Shown here: piece after piece, positions 25,831 through 35,320 of the stretch
Numbering within the stretch: the stretch's first letter is position 1
How the letters are laid out: every line of letters begins with the position of its first letter
Source: Alphaproteobacteria bacterium
GTDB lineage: Bacteria > Pseudomonadota > Alphaproteobacteria > Micavibrionales > UBA2020
Direction of reading: 5' to 3'
Length of the DNA: 43,396 nt
Assembly: GCA_028817795.1 (NCBI GenBank)
Contig: JAPPOU010000046.1
Location: 1 to 43,396 of the forward strand
Program-made: the position numbers and the translations under genes
The notes under the pieces: model-generated
The model's input: only the letters and a program-made list of their open reading frames with translations
What the model was told of the DNA's origin: nothing
Databases searched by the model: none

Positions 25831-26712
25831 ATGCGCATTTTCACGATCACGGCTTTATGCCTTACACTGCTATCCACGCCATCTTACACTGCGGACAGCA
25901 TCAAAACGGAAAAAATCACAGATACCCTTTATGTTCTCTATAGCCCCAAGGGCGGGAATGTCGCGGCATCCATAGGGGATGACGGCACATTCTTGATTGA
26001 CGACCAGCTCAAAGACCGCGCCGCCGCCGTTGAAGACGCTCTGGGCGGTATTGGTAGCCGCCGCATCAATTTTATCATGAATACGCACTATCACTTTGAC
26101 CACACCGGCGGCAACGAAGCCTTTGGCAGCAGCGGCGCTATTTTGGTGGCGCACAACAATGTCCGCCAACGCCTGAGCACAAGCCAATTCATCACACACT
26201 TTAAAAAGCCCATGCCGCCGCTGGAAAAATCCGGCCTGCCTGTCGTGACCTTCACGCAAGACATGACACTGCACTATAACGGGGATGATGTGCATATCGT
26301 GCACATGCCGCAAGCCCATACAGATGGCGATGCCATTGCGCATTTTCCCAAAAACAACGTCATTGTTGCAGGCGATATTATCTTTAACGGGCTGTACCCC
26401 TTTATTGACGCTGAACACGGCGGCTCCGCGCAGGGCGTGATCGCGGCACTGGATCGCATGATCGACATGGGCAATGCCGATACGCGCTACATCCCCGGCC
26501 ACGGCCCCGTAATGACACGCGACGACGTTAAAAAATACAAAGACATGCTCCATACAATCACGTCACGCATTGAAACCGCCATAAAAGACGGAAAAACACG
26601 CGACGAAACTATCGCAACAAAGCCAACGCAGGAATTCGACGCGCACATGCAAAAAGGCATTGTATCACCAGATGAGCTGACCGGCCTGATTTATGACGGC
26701 ACAAAAAAGTAA
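25831..26712 (+). CDS. Exported metallo-beta-lactamase-fold hydrolase within tol operon
   Basis: 293 residues. A Sec signal peptide (about 1-20, ending PSYTA) is followed by a metallo-beta-lactamase fold: NTHYHFDHTGGN (HxHxDH zinc motif), the later His in HMPQAHTDGDA, the Asp in IVAGDIIFNG, and GHGP. All zinc ligands are present, so it is probably an active periplasmic hydrolase; the substrate cannot be told. ATG 25831 has GGGAGG upstream. Its place between tolR and tolA is unusual and suggests an envelope function or a later insertion into the operon. Confidence 0.9.
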   Translation: MRIFTITALCLTLLSTPSYTADSIKTEKITDTLYVLYSPKGGNVAASIGDDGTFLIDDQLKDRAAAVEDALGGIGSRRINFIMNTHYHFDHTGGNEAFGSSGAILVAHNNVRQRLSTSQFITHFKKPMPPLEKSGLPVVTFTQDMTLHYNGDDVHIVHMPQAHTDGDAIAHFPKNNVIVAGDIIFNGLYPFIDAEHGGSAQGVIAALDRMIDMGNADTRYIPGHGPVMTRDDVKKYKDMLHTITSRIETAIKDGKTRDETIATKPTQEFDAHMQKGIVSPDELTGLIYDGTKK

Positions 26713-26746
26713 AAGGTAGAAGCGGCACAACCACGCCAGATGTTGC

Positions 26747-27598
26747 ATGCGGAATAAATCTGTCACCATATCCATCGTCCTTCACGCGGCTGTTTTTGCA
26801 GCCACGATGATAAGCTTGCCGTGGCTGAAACGCGATTTTGAAATTCCGCCCCCCATATCCGTAGAGCTGGTTGAAATCAGCAAGGTTACGCAAACTCCAA
26901 AACCCGTTTTAAAGCCAACGCCCAAGGAAGATGAAAAGAAAGAAGAACCCAAAGAAGACACCAAACCGCCACCCGCGCCCAAAAACACGGCTAGCGAGGC
27001 CGTAACGCCCGTCAAAAAAGAACCTGTTAAAGAAGAAAAGAAACCGGAAAAGAAAAAAGACACGGTGCTTGTCGACAAAAACGCCGCGCCTGAAAAAAAG
27101 AAAGCCCCGAAAGAGGAAAAGAAAAAGGAAGTCACAGAGAAAAAACCTGAACGCGATTTTTCATCTGTTTTAAAAAACCTTGAACAACAGCAGGACGACA
27201 AGCCGCAACCCAAAAAAGACGATCTTGACTTAAACCTTGATGAGCTTTTCAGCGCCAAGACAGGTGCCAATACCCCTATCGGCGCGCGCATGACGATGAG
27301 CGAGGAAGAAGCCCTGCGCCGTCAGCTCGAAAAGTGCTGGAACGTTCCCTTTGGCGCGAAAGATGCCGAAAACCTGCAAGTTGAGGTTTTTATGGTTATC
27401 AACACCGACCGCACATTGCGCGCCGCGCGCATCGTCGATCAGGCGCGCTACAACAAGGATTCATTCTTTCGCGCAGCAGCGGACAGCGCGATGCGCGCCG
27501 TGCGCAACCCTTTATGCTCGCCTTTTGAGTTGCCGCCTGATAAATATGATATCTGGAATACAACAATCGTTACATTCGATCCAAGCATGATGTTCTGA
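26747..27598 (+). CDS. tolA: TolA/TonB-type envelope-spanning protein
   Basis: 283 residues. One N-terminal membrane helix (about 5-25), a long Lys/Glu/Pro-rich periplasmic stalk (~45-160), and a C-terminal domain ([31 protein letters not shown] region onwards) of the alphaproteobacterial TolA type. TolA links the TolQR motor to TolB and Pal at the outer membrane. The ribosome-binding site is weak. It lies directly upstream of tolB. Confidence 0.92.
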   Translation: MRNKSVTISIVLHAAVFAATMISLPWLKRDFEIPPPISVELVEISKVTQTPKPVLKPTPKEDEKKEEPKEDTKPPPAPKNTASEAVTPVKKEPVKEEKKPEKKKDTVLVDKNAAPEKKKAPKEEKKKEVTEKKPERDFSSVLKNLEQQQDDKPQPKKDDLDLNLDELFSAKTGANTPIGARMTMSEEEALRRQLEKCWNVPFGAKDAENLQVEVFMVINTDRTLRAARIVDQARYNKDSFFRAAADSAMRAVRNPLCSPFELPPDKYDIWNTTIVTFDPSMMF

Positions 27599-27606
27599 GG
27601 GTGAAA

Positions 27607-28929
27607 ATGAAAAAAATATTGCTGTTGCTCGCACTGGCACTGACAGTCCTTGTCACAACACCGGCGCAGGCCGAGCTAAAGCTCGTTGTCGGGCAAGGGC
27701 AAGTCAACCCCATGCCGATTGCCATTACCGATTTTGGTGGCGCGACGCCGGATGACAACAGCATGGGCCGCAACATGACAGGGGTTATTACAGCGAACCT
27801 GAAACGTTCCGGCCTGTTCCGCCCACTGGACCCGCGCAGCTTTATTCAGGATGCGCCCACCGCCGCGCAGAACCCGGCTTTCGGATCATGGCGCACGATC
27901 AACGCGCAAGCCCTTGTCACCGGCGTTCTCAGCAAAACGGGCGATGGCCGCACGCGGGTTGAGTTTCGCCTGTGGGATGTTTTTGCAGAACAACAGATTA
28001 TCGGCATGGCCTATATGACCACCCCTGCCAACTGGCGGCGCATCGCACATATTATTTCCGATGCCATTTACAAGCGCATTACAGGTGAGGAAGGATATTT
28101 CGACAGCCGTATCGTCTATATCTCGGAAACAGGCCCCGCTAATGCCCGCATCAAGCGCCTTGCGATCATGGATCAAGACGGCGAAAACCACCGCTTCCTG
28201 ACTGACGGTCGCGCACTGGTGCTCACGCCACGTTTTTCACCGACGGCGCAGCAAATCACCTATATGGCCTATTACAACAACAAACCACGTGTGTACCTGT
28301 ATGATATCGACAGCGGCAGGCAAGAAGTGTTGGGCGATTTCCCCGGCATGACCTTTGCGCCACGCTTTTCGCCCGATGGTAACAAGGTTGTTATGAGCCT
28401 TTCTAAAGACGGCAATAGCGATATTTACACGATGGACCTGCGCACACGCGGAATCGCGCAACTGACGCGGGATCGTTCGATCAACACCAGCCCTTCGTAT
28501 TCGCCGGACGGCAAGCACATTGTGTTTGAATCCGACCGTGGCGGATCGCAACAGCTTTACGTGATGAACGCTGATGGTTCAGGACTGCGCCGCCTCACGT
28601 TTGGCGATGGCCGCTACGCCAACCCCGTCTGGTCGCCACGCGGTGACTTGATTGCCTTTACGCGCATGTACAAAGGACAGTTTTTCATTGGCGTTATTCA
28701 TCCCGATGGTCGCGGTGAGCGCCTGATTACCAAAGCGTTTCATGTCGAAGGCCCCACATGGGCACCCAATGGACGCGTTCTGGCCTATTTCAAGGAAACA
28801 CCGACAGGCGCACGTAATTCCGGCCGATCGGCACAGGTTTATACCATCGACCTGACGGGGTTTAGTGAAACACGCGTCAAAACGCCGCTGGATGGCTCCG
28901 ATCCGGCATGGTCGCCGCTTAATCCCTAA
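27607..28929 (+). CDS. tolB: Tol-Pal periplasmic beta-propeller protein TolB
   Basis: 440 residues from ATG 27607 (a GTG two codons earlier is also possible). A signal peptide (ending PAQA) is followed by the TolB N-terminal domain and a six-bladed WD40-like propeller with repeated F-S-P-D-G units ([31 protein letters not shown]). TolB interacts with TolA and Pal. Pal does not follow: the next gene, plsC, runs the other way, and the two coding ends overlap by 11 bases. Confidence 0.97.
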   Translation: MKKILLLLALALTVLVTTPAQAELKLVVGQGQVNPMPIAITDFGGATPDDNSMGRNMTGVITANLKRSGLFRPLDPRSFIQDAPTAAQNPAFGSWRTINAQALVTGVLSKTGDGRTRVEFRLWDVFAEQQIIGMAYMTTPANWRRIAHIISDAIYKRITGEEGYFDSRIVYISETGPANARIKRLAIMDQDGENHRFLTDGRALVLTPRFSPTAQQITYMAYYNNKPRVYLYDIDSGRQEVLGDFPGMTFAPRFSPDGNKVVMSLSKDGNSDIYTMDLRTRGIAQLTRDRSINTSPSYSPDGKHIVFESDRGGSQQLYVMNADGSGLRRLTFGDGRYANPVWSPRGDLIAFTRMYKGQFFIGVIHPDGRGERLITKAFHVEGPTWAPNGRVLAYFKETPTGARNSGRSAQVYTIDLTGFSETRVKTPLDGSDPAWSPLNP

Positions 28930-29662
28930 GGCAAGACTCTGCCGCGTCCTGCACCAACTTATCACTAGCCTCTTCCAGCGCTGATTCAATTTGCGCCATA
29001 GCCTCCAGCGGTGGCAAGTCTGCGGGAATGGGCGGCAGAAATTCAAAAACCACAGTGCCGGGCTTTTTCAGGAACGCGTTGCGCCCCCAGAAAACGCCGG
29101 AATTGAGCGCCATCGGTACAATCGGCACACCTAAATCTTTGTAAATTTTCCCAAGCCCAGCTTTATACGGCGCGACAACGCCGGGGGCGACACGTGTCCC
29201 TTGCGGGAAAATCGCAACAGGGCGCCCGTCTTCAACCGCTTTTTTGCAGCCACGCGACATATCCCGCAACGCTTTTGTCCCTTTGGACCGGTCAATCGGC
29301 ACCAACCCCATGCGCCACGGGTAAAGCCCCCAGACCGGCAAATACGACAGCTCTTTTTTTAAAATGATAACAGGATATTTCAAGCGACGCATAAACGGCA
29401 GCTTAAGTGTTTCATATGCAGACTGGTGCTTGGCGGCAATGATATACCTGCCATCATCCGGCAGATGTTCAAGCCCGCGCAATTCCAACCGCAAGCCCAT
29501 AATCCACCGTTCGACAAATGAGATATAGCCGCCATAAACAGCAGACACGATGACAACACAGGCACGGCGCGGCAATACAAGCGCCCATAACAAAGCTACA
29601 CTTAAAACAAAAGACCCCAATATATAGGCAACATTAAAAGCAATGGAACGCAGAACAATCAT
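28919..29662 (-). CDS. plsC: 1-acyl-sn-glycerol-3-phosphate acyltransferase
   Basis: 247 residues. PlsC-type acyltransferase, making phosphatidic acid. An N-terminal membrane helix (about 8-30) precedes the catalytic block KHQSAYET, which is HX4E in place of the usual HX4D; then VPIDRSKG and [10 protein letters not shown] (motif III) and [11 protein letters not shown] (motif IV) are seen. The start overlaps the upstream DUF218 gene as ATGA, and the stop overlaps tolB tail to tail. Confidence 0.93.
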   Translation of the reverse strand: MIVLRSIAFNVAYILGSFVLSVALLWALVLPRRACVVIVSAVYGGYISFVERWIMGLRLELRGLEHLPDDGRYIIAAKHQSAYETLKLPFMRRLKYPVIILKKELSYLPVWGLYPWRMGLVPIDRSKGTKALRDMSRGCKKAVEDGRPVAIFPQGTRVAPGVVAPYKAGLGKIYKDLGVPIVPMALNSGVFWGRNAFLKKPGTVVFEFLPPIPADLPPLEAMAQIESALEEASDKLVQDAAESCLRD

Positions 29663-30267
29663 GACGCAAAGACTCCCGTAACGCCATGCCGTACCCGCGC
29701 CAACAAATATTTGGTATACTCACGCACAATCAGCCACCTGAAATCAGGATCATGCCACCAACTCTTCATATCAAGCTTGTCTGGCGCAACCGGAAACGGC
29801 GTCACTTTAAATCCGCCGCCAACATATTTAAATTCGGACAAAGCACGCTTCATATGATAATTCGATGTCACTAAATACGCAGATCGTAACCCCAGCTCGC
29901 GCATCCATGCTGCTGTCTCCTCTGCGTTCTCAATTGTATTTTGCGCGCTCCCCAAAACGATACAGCACTCCAGCTTTTTTTCGTCTTCATCCCGGACAAG
30001 GCGAACGAGCGTGCGCGCCTCAATGCCGCGATACACGCCGGAAATAAACAATTTCGCCCCCATGCCCTTGTCTAAAAGATCAAACCCCTGCTCCATCCGC
30101 TTGGTCCCGCCCGTCAAGACAATGACAGCGTCATGCGGGATCAAGGTGCCGGGCGGCTGCATATCATGCACCTGCCGCACAAACCAGAACAGGCCTGATA
30201 AAAAAAACGAAGCCAGTACCAGCGCCAGCAACGCCATCTTGATACGACGGGGAATACGGTTTTTCAT
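29659..30267 (-). CDS. DUF218 (YdcF/ElyC-like) membrane-anchored protein
   Basis: 202 residues. One N-terminal membrane helix (about 11-31) precedes a DUF218 domain: DAVIVLTGGTKRMEQGFDLL, KLFISGV, VLGSAQNTIENAEETAAWM and YLVTSNYHMKRAL. Members such as ElyC and SanA affect envelope integrity and peptidoglycan precursor metabolism; the exact reaction is unclear. It lies between ftsX (four-base gap) and plsC (ATGA overlap), so belongs to one ftsE-ftsX-DUF218-plsC transcript. Confidence 0.93.
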   Translation of the reverse strand: MKNRIPRRIKMALLALVLASFFLSGLFWFVRQVHDMQPPGTLIPHDAVIVLTGGTKRMEQGFDLLDKGMGAKLFISGVYRGIEARTLVRLVRDEDEKKLECCIVLGSAQNTIENAEETAAWMRELGLRSAYLVTSNYHMKRALSEFKYVGGGFKVTPFPVAPDKLDMKSWWHDPDFRWLIVREYTKYLLARVRHGVTGVFAS

Positions 30268-30271
30268 CGTA

Positions 30272-31153
30272 TCACGCCAAACTTTCCAGCTCCCTTGTCA
30301 CAGCGCGTTGCGCTGTGACATGCGCAATAAAACACCCTGCAGCAAGGGGGGATACCAGTAAAACAATCCACTGCAGGGGCAGCATCTGTATTTGCGGCCA
30401 TATGGTGCTGTTCAGCGTATGCGTCACCATGCCTGCCGCTATAAACACGCCCGCCATGGCCGCAACACCCAAAACCGCGCCCAAAAGAACGCCGCGCAAC
30501 GTATGGTGCCGGAACTGCCTTGCAATATATTCATCCGATGCGCCAATCAAGTGAAGCGTTTCAACCTCTTGCCGGTGTATGGCGAACTTGGCGCGTACAA
30601 TACCTGCAATCGACACAATCGCCAGCAACAAAACAGCACCCGACAGCGTTGAAACAAACCCGCGCACCACCTGCGCCACTGTCGTCACGCTCGATAAAGC
30701 TTCCGCATGGTCATCAATCACAGCCATAGGCGCAATCGCTGCAATATCACGCTTCACACGCGCCACAGAAGCGCCGTCAATCAACTGAACGTCCACAAGA
30801 ACCGGCAAGGAAAAACCACCCACAGCCGCATCACCCAACCAAGGCGCAAGAAGGCCTTGCACTTCAGTCGCCGCAAGCACACGGGCGGAAGACACATCGG
30901 GGTGTTGCCCCTCCAACGCAGAAATTTTTTCGGCAACAGCCGGCGCGCCCGGCGCCAGCTCCACCGTCAAGCTTCCCGTTAAAGATTGCGTCCAGTTTTT
31001 CGTCACGGACGTCAGGGCAAAGCTCACGGCCAACGCCAGAGCAATAAAAAATACCATCAATCCCGATACCCACGTAACCAGATGCGGACTGACACCTTCG
31101 CTAAAGGCGATATCGTATTTATAAGCGCTAAATAAACGTTTCTTTTTCGTCAT
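30272..31153 (-). CDS. ftsX: Cell division ABC transporter permease FtsX
   Basis: 293 residues. A cytoplasmic start (residues 1-22) leads to four membrane helices, at about 25-48, 175-195, 222-245 and 262-282. A periplasmic loop lies between the first two (SLTVELAPGAPAVAEKI onward), as in FtsX. FtsEX signals across the membrane to septal peptidoglycan hydrolases or their activators such as EnvC. The gene lies two bases after ftsE. Confidence 0.95.
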   Translation of the reverse strand: MTKKKRLFSAYKYDIAFSEGVSPHLVTWVSGLMVFFIALALAVSFALTSVTKNWTQSLTGSLTVELAPGAPAVAEKISALEGQHPDVSSARVLAATEVQGLLAPWLGDAAVGGFSLPVLVDVQLIDGASVARVKRDIAAIAPMAVIDDHAEALSSVTTVAQVVRGFVSTLSGAVLLLAIVSIAGIVRAKFAIHRQEVETLHLIGASDEYIARQFRHHTLRGVLLGAVLGVAAMAGVFIAAGMVTHTLNSTIWPQIQMLPLQWIVLLVSPLAAGCFIAHVTAQRAVTRELESLA

Positions 31154-31155
31154 CG

Positions 31156-31842
31156 CTATGCCGCCTGTGCCGTCAGGGAGGGTTCTTCTTTAAGCGTGCC
31201 ACCCTCCAGCCGCAATTGAGGGTGGCGAAAACGCTCTACAATCGCCTCATCGTGGGTTGCTACAACAACCGTCGTGCCGTGGCGGTTCAGTTCATCCAGC
31301 AAGTGCAAAATGCGAATGGCCGTATCGCGGTCAATATTACCTGTCGGCTCATCCGCGATCAAAAGGCGCGGGCGGCCAATGACGGCCCGCGCCGTTGCAA
31401 CGCGCTGCTGCTCCCCGCCTGATAAAGTAACGGGACGCGCATGCATTTTATCACCCAGCCCCACCCATGTTAAAAGCTCACCCACGTTTTTTTGGATAAC
31501 GGCTTCATCCGTACCCGCAATGCGCAAAGGCAGGGCAACATTGTCGAAAGCCGATAAATGATTCATCAACCTGAAATCTTGAAAGACAACACCGATTTGG
31601 CGGCGCAGGGCCGGCATGTCCCGGCGTGACACGCGCGCCATATCCTGCCCGAACAACGTAACAATACCGCGTGTCGGTTTTTGCCCCAGATGCAAAAGCT
31701 TTAACAATGATGTCTTTCCAGCGCCGCTGGGGCCTGTCAAAAAGTGAAACGAACCCGGCTGCAACGTGAAGGACACATCGTGCAGTATCTCCGGCCCTGT
31801 ACTGTAACGCAGGCCCACATTGGAAAAAGTGACCAAAGCCAT
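31156..31842 (-). CDS. ftsE: Cell division ATP-binding protein FtsE
   Basis: 228 residues from ATG 31840-31842 (start MALVTFSNVGLRYS), which fits the family; a longer frame to 31920 is less likely. Walker A GPSGAGKTS lies at about 37-45, the Q-loop in VFQDFRLMNHL, the ABC signature LSGGEQQRV, Walker B LLIADEPTGNID and the H-loop in VVATHDEAI. It powers FtsX, directly downstream. Confidence 0.96.
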   Translation of the reverse strand: MALVTFSNVGLRYSTGPEILHDVSFTLQPGSFHFLTGPSGAGKTSLLKLLHLGQKPTRGIVTLFGQDMARVSRRDMPALRRQIGVVFQDFRLMNHLSAFDNVALPLRIAGTDEAVIQKNVGELLTWVGLGDKMHARPVTLSGGEQQRVATARAVIGRPRLLIADEPTGNIDRDTAIRILHLLDELNRHGTTVVVATHDEAIVERFRHPQLRLEGGTLKEEPSLTAQAA

Positions 31843-31980
31843 GCCCCGCCCCCGTATTCCGTTAAAGAGCACGCAAGAAAACGCGACGACTCTATATAGC
31901 TGAAAATTAACGATGGACATGCTATCCTTATTCAGGGTGCAAGGCCACCCATATTTGCAGCGCTATGTAAAAGGTGTTAC

Positions 31981-32709
31981 GTGATTATCACATGCCCGGA
32001 ATGTCAAACAAAATACAGGCTCGCGCCCCACGTGCTGGGTGATGAGGGGCGCGAGGTGCGCTGCACATCCTGCTTTCATATCTGGCATCAGGACAATACC
32101 GGGGAAAACGATACCGACGAGACTGAGGACGGCAACAGCGTTCCCGACCTTGTCTTTGAAGAACGCCTGCCCAAGGAAGAAGACTTTGCGGAGATGGAAG
32201 ACGACATCCCCGAAGCCGTCATGCCCTTGCCGGTGGATGACATGCCCGACCAGGCCTATACCCCCACTTTTAGCATGAGCGCCCGGCAAAGCACCGTTCT
32301 AACCTTTTTATTCCTCACTTTTGTTTCGTTGATAAGCGTCTTCTTGTTCAAAAAAACGCTGGTCAACGCCATGCCGTCCATGACCGCCTTTTATGAAGGC
32401 ATTGGCATGACAACAACGGCGCCGGGCGAAGGTTTGCGTCTGTCCGGCCTGTCCGCTGAATACACACTCTACAAAAATGAAAAGCCCCTTATCTTGCGCG
32501 CACAGCTTGAAAACATCACAGATGAAAAACGGCCTTACCCCGCATTAAAAGTCACATTGTACAATAGCTATGGGGCCGTTTTGAAAACATGGCGCGTGGC
32601 GGAAAAAGAAAACCCGCCCCTTGATGGCGGCAACGGCATGCCTATAGAATTACGCTTTGACGATGCGCCGGGCGATGGCGCGCGCGCCGTGCTGGAGGCC
32701 ACCACCTGA
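31981..32709 (+). CDS. Zinc-ribbon (MJ0042-type) membrane protein
   Basis: 242 residues from GTG 31981, with AAAGGTG five bases upstream. The first ~35 residues form a zinc ribbon (CPECQTKYRL...VRCTSCFHIW, two CxxC pairs). An acidic linker (~40-85) leads to one membrane helix (~104-122), and a domain of DUF3426 type follows (LSGLSAEYTLYKNEKPLILRAQLEN). Such proteins are common next to ftsE in alphaproteobacteria. Its TGA overlaps the next ATG. Function not established. Confidence 0.88.
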   Translation: MIITCPECQTKYRLAPHVLGDEGREVRCTSCFHIWHQDNTGENDTDETEDGNSVPDLVFEERLPKEEDFAEMEDDIPEAVMPLPVDDMPDQAYTPTFSMSARQSTVLTFLFLTFVSLISVFLFKKTLVNAMPSMTAFYEGIGMTTTAPGEGLRLSGLSAEYTLYKNEKPLILRAQLENITDEKRPYPALKVTLYNSYGAVLKTWRVAEKENPPLDGGNGMPIELRFDDAPGDGARAVLEATT

Positions 32710-33095
32710 TGACCAAGCTGAATAACAACGACAACGAAAAATGGATTTTGGTTGCGGATGATGAACCCTCTGTCCGCGAGTTTGTTGAACGCGCCCTGAA
32801 CTATGCAGGCTTTGGTGTCACCGCCGTGCCCGACGGCAACGCCGCGCTGGATGCACTTTCAAAACGCAAATACGATCTTTTGCTCACCGATATCGTGATG
32901 CCCGACCTTGACGGCATTGCCTTGTCATTAAAAGTCTCCAAGGACCACCCCGATACAAAAATATTAATGATGTCAGGCTATGCCAACCAGCGCCAACGCG
33001 CCCACAACCTTGATTTCCTTGTCCACGAGGTCATCACCAAACCGTTTTCACTGGAAGAAATCACGCAAAAGGTGCAGACGGCGCTGACAGCTTAA
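32709..33095 (+). CDS. cpdR: CpdR-like single-domain response regulator
   Basis: 128 residues. A stand-alone receiver: Asp17-Asp18 acidic pair, phospho-acceptor Asp61 in LLLTDIVMPDLDGI, Ser89 in MMSGYA, and Lys111 in ITKPF. The pattern is that of CpdR, which in Caulobacter, when unphosphorylated, primes ClpXP for cell-cycle proteolysis. Orthology is inferred from the motif and size only. It begins in a TGATG overlap with the zinc-ribbon gene. Confidence 0.75.
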   Translation: MTKLNNNDNEKWILVADDEPSVREFVERALNYAGFGVTAVPDGNAALDALSKRKYDLLLTDIVMPDLDGIALSLKVSKDHPDTKILMMSGYANQRQRAHNLDFLVHEVITKPFSLEEITQKVQTALTA

Positions 33096-33188
33096 ACAGC
33101 TTTGAAAACTGCACACCGGTATAATCAACCCATAAAATTACCATAATTATAAAATATATTTCATAATGCGGGCCTATGCCGGATTCTA

Positions 33189-33218
33189 TTGACACGCAAC
33201 CCCTGCGTTGCGTACCTT
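33189..33218 (+). promoter_or_regulatory. Possible atp operon promoter with dyad
   Basis: TTGACA (33189-33194) is followed after 18 bases by a weak TACCTT (33213-33218). Between them is a perfect dyad, ACGCAAC (33194-33200) and GTTGCGT (33207-33213). It could be an operator placed over the promoter spacer. Confidence 0.45.
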
Positions 33219-33297
33219 CCTTTTCGCATGCATAACCTTGATTTTTCTTGCAACCTGATTCTGTCTCAACAGGATGGAACGGGGCCGGAGGCATCGG

Positions 33298-33636
33298 ATG
33301 GCAGACAATCCCGGAGATGATCTGGAGAGGAGAATAAAGGATGCGCGGGCACGGCACGCTTCGCCGCAAGACACGCATAAAAACCGGGACGATTCCGGCG
33401 CAATGTCTTCGGCCTTCCGCGCCGGAACCGATCTTGTCGCCGCAGTCATTGTCGGTGGTGGGTTGGGGTTCTGGGCAGATAAGGTGCTGGGCACGAAACC
33501 GCTTTTGATGATCCTAATGGTCTTTTGCGGTTTTGCGGCGGGTTTCCTCAATATCTACCGCAGGGAAACCGGCCAGGAATTCAAGATCGGGTTTAAAAAC
33601 GACCGCGCAAGCGGCAACGATGAAAAAGAGGAATAG
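33298..33636 (+). CDS. atpI: AtpI-family F0 assembly protein
   Basis: 112 residues from ATG 33298 with GGAG upstream. A charged N-terminal part precedes two membrane helices (about 42-60 and 68-85; GGGLGFWADKVLGTKPLLMI), the AtpI pattern. These proteins assist assembly of the c ring. The stop is TAG, five bases before atpB. Confidence 0.9.
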   Translation: MADNPGDDLERRIKDARARHASPQDTHKNRDDSGAMSSAFRAGTDLVAAVIVGGGLGFWADKVLGTKPLLMILMVFCGFAAGFLNIYRRETGQEFKIGFKNDRASGNDEKEE

Positions 33637-33641
33637 CGACA

Positions 33642-34376
33642 GTGTCCAAAGGCCACAGCCCCCTTGAGCAATTCGCGATCAAGCCCATATTCCCCCTGCA
33701 GGCGGGCGGCTTTGATATTTCTTTCACGCAATCCGCCCTGTTCATGATTTTGGCCGTTGTGGCCACCGCCGCGCTGATGACGCTGGGCGGCAAGCGCCGG
33801 GCCATGGTACCGGGCCGCTGGCAGAACGTTGCCGAAATGTTTTATGAATTCGTCTACGGCATGGCCGGTGACGCGCTGGGCCGCGAAGCCCGCAAGTTTT
33901 TCCCCTTTATCTTTTCGGTCTTCATGATCGTTTTGATGGGCAACCTTTTCGGCATGCTGCCCTATGCCTTTACCTATACCAGCCATATCGTCGTGACCGG
34001 CGCATTGGCGTTGATGGTCATTACGGTCGCAACGGCTGTTGGCATTGCTTATCACGGCCTGCACTTTTTCTCGCTCTTCCTGCCCAAGGGGCTGCCCTGG
34101 ATGATTGCGCCGCTCGTCATTTTGATCGAGGTCATTTCATACCTGTCCCGCCCCCTCAGCTTGTCGGTGCGCTTGTTCGCCAATATGGTGGCCGGGCATA
34201 CCATGCTGAAAGTCTTTGCAGGCTTCAGCGTGATGATGGGCGCGGTTTTCGGCATGCTGCCACTGGTCTTGAACATGGCGCTGATCGGCCTTGAGCTTAT
34301 GATCGCCTTTATTCAGGCCTATGTTTTCGCCATTTTGACCTGCCTTTACTTAAAAGACGGTGTCGAGCTTCACTAA
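33642..34376 (+). CDS. atpB: ATP synthase F0 subunit a
   Basis: 244 residues from GTG 33642. Subunit a forms the proton half-channels. Typical segments are FFPFIFSVFMIVLMGNLFGMLPY and LSVRLFANMVAGHTMLKVF, the latter with the essential Arg at about residue 177, and a hydrophobic C-terminus ending in GVELH. It follows atpI and precedes atpE. Confidence 0.97.
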   Translation: MSKGHSPLEQFAIKPIFPLQAGGFDISFTQSALFMILAVVATAALMTLGGKRRAMVPGRWQNVAEMFYEFVYGMAGDALGREARKFFPFIFSVFMIVLMGNLFGMLPYAFTYTSHIVVTGALALMVITVATAVGIAYHGLHFFSLFLPKGLPWMIAPLVILIEVISYLSRPLSLSVRLFANMVAGHTMLKVFAGFSVMMGAVFGMLPLVLNMALIGLELMIAFIQAYVFAILTCLYLKDGVELH

Positions 34377-34424
34377 CCACAAACCTTAAACCTAAAACTC
34401 AACTCAACGAAAAGGAAATAAACC

Positions 34425-34652
34425 ATGGATCCAGTCGCAGCAAAAATGATCGGTGCCGCTATCGCCGTCCTGCCCCTCGCATGTGTTGGCCTTGCCCTTG
34501 GCAACCTGTTCTCTAGCGTTATCGAGTCCATCGGCCGCAACCCGTCCGTCACGGAAACAGTCAAAGGCTCGGTCCTTTTGTACTTCGCGCTGATTGAGGC
34601 GATCGCCCTCTTCGCGCTGTTGATCGCGCTGTTGATCCTGTTCGTCGTTTAA
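34425..34652 (+). CDS. atpE: ATP synthase F0 subunit c
   Basis: 75 residues, two membrane helices joined by a polar loop (SIGRNPS). The proton-binding Glu is residue 58 in ALIEAIALF. The first helix has the small-residue face needed for the ring. ATG 34425 follows AAAGGAAATAAACC. Confidence 0.97.
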   Translation: MDPVAAKMIGAAIAVLPLACVGLALGNLFSSVIESIGRNPSVTETVKGSVLLYFALIEAIALFALLIALLILFVV

Positions 34653-34682
34653 GACGCAAGATCAAAGGAAACGGTTCACGCC

Positions 34683-35315
34683 ATGCGTATTGCACATATA
34701 TTTCTGGCCGCGTTTGTCGCACTGTCTTTGACTGCCACACCGTTCTATGCGGCTTGGGCGTCAAAACCCGTTGCGGCAACAGGCCCTGATGTAGCTGCAG
34801 CGCACGGCGAACCTGCGGACGGTGGCGGCGGCTTTCCGCAACTGGACACGACAACCTATGCCAGCCAGATATTCTGGCTGGCGGTTGCCTTTGTCCTGAT
34901 GTACCTCTTGATGTCGCGCACGGCCCTGCCCAGCGTTGAAGCTGTGCTGGACAAGCGCGACACACTCAAGAACGGTAACCTTGACGAAGCCGAGAAAATG
35001 GGCGCGGAAGCTGAAAAGCTACGGCATGGGTACGAAGAATCCCTTGCCCGCGCACACGACGATGCCCGTCAAGCACTATCGGACGCGGCAACAGATATCT
35101 CCGCAAAAATCGCACAAGAAACCCAGCGCTTTAGCGATGATGCCAGAAAGCGCCTTGCCGAAGCGGAAGCCCGTATCGACAAGGCGCGCGCAGAAGCCGC
35201 GAAATCTCTATCTGATGTCTCTGCCGATATCGCCGCCGATATGGTTGCGCGGATATGTGGCGCCAATATCAGCAAAGCCGACGCGCAAAAAGCTGTCGCC
35301 GCCGAGGAGGGCTGA
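34683..35315 (+). CDS. atpF': ATP synthase F0 subunit b'
   Basis: 210 residues. A signal-like N-terminus (1-~26) and a Gly-rich segment precede the membrane helix (~64-80, IFWLAVAFVLMYLLM), followed by a long charged coiled coil. This is the b' member of the split stator stalk found in alphaproteobacteria and phototrophs. It lies just before the b subunit gene. Confidence 0.93.
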   Translation: MRIAHIFLAAFVALSLTATPFYAAWASKPVAATGPDVAAAHGEPADGGGGFPQLDTTTYASQIFWLAVAFVLMYLLMSRTALPSVEAVLDKRDTLKNGNLDEAEKMGAEAEKLRHGYEESLARAHDDARQALSDAATDISAKIAQETQRFSDDARKRLAEAEARIDKARAEAAKSLSDVSADIAADMVARICGANISKADAQKAVAAEEG

Positions 35316-35320
35316 AAACC

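Noticed and set aside
25870..26553. 227-codon antisense frame over the MBL-fold gene
   Set aside because: The sense strand has a signal peptide and complete zinc motif; the antisense frame has no ribosome-binding site or recognisable domain.
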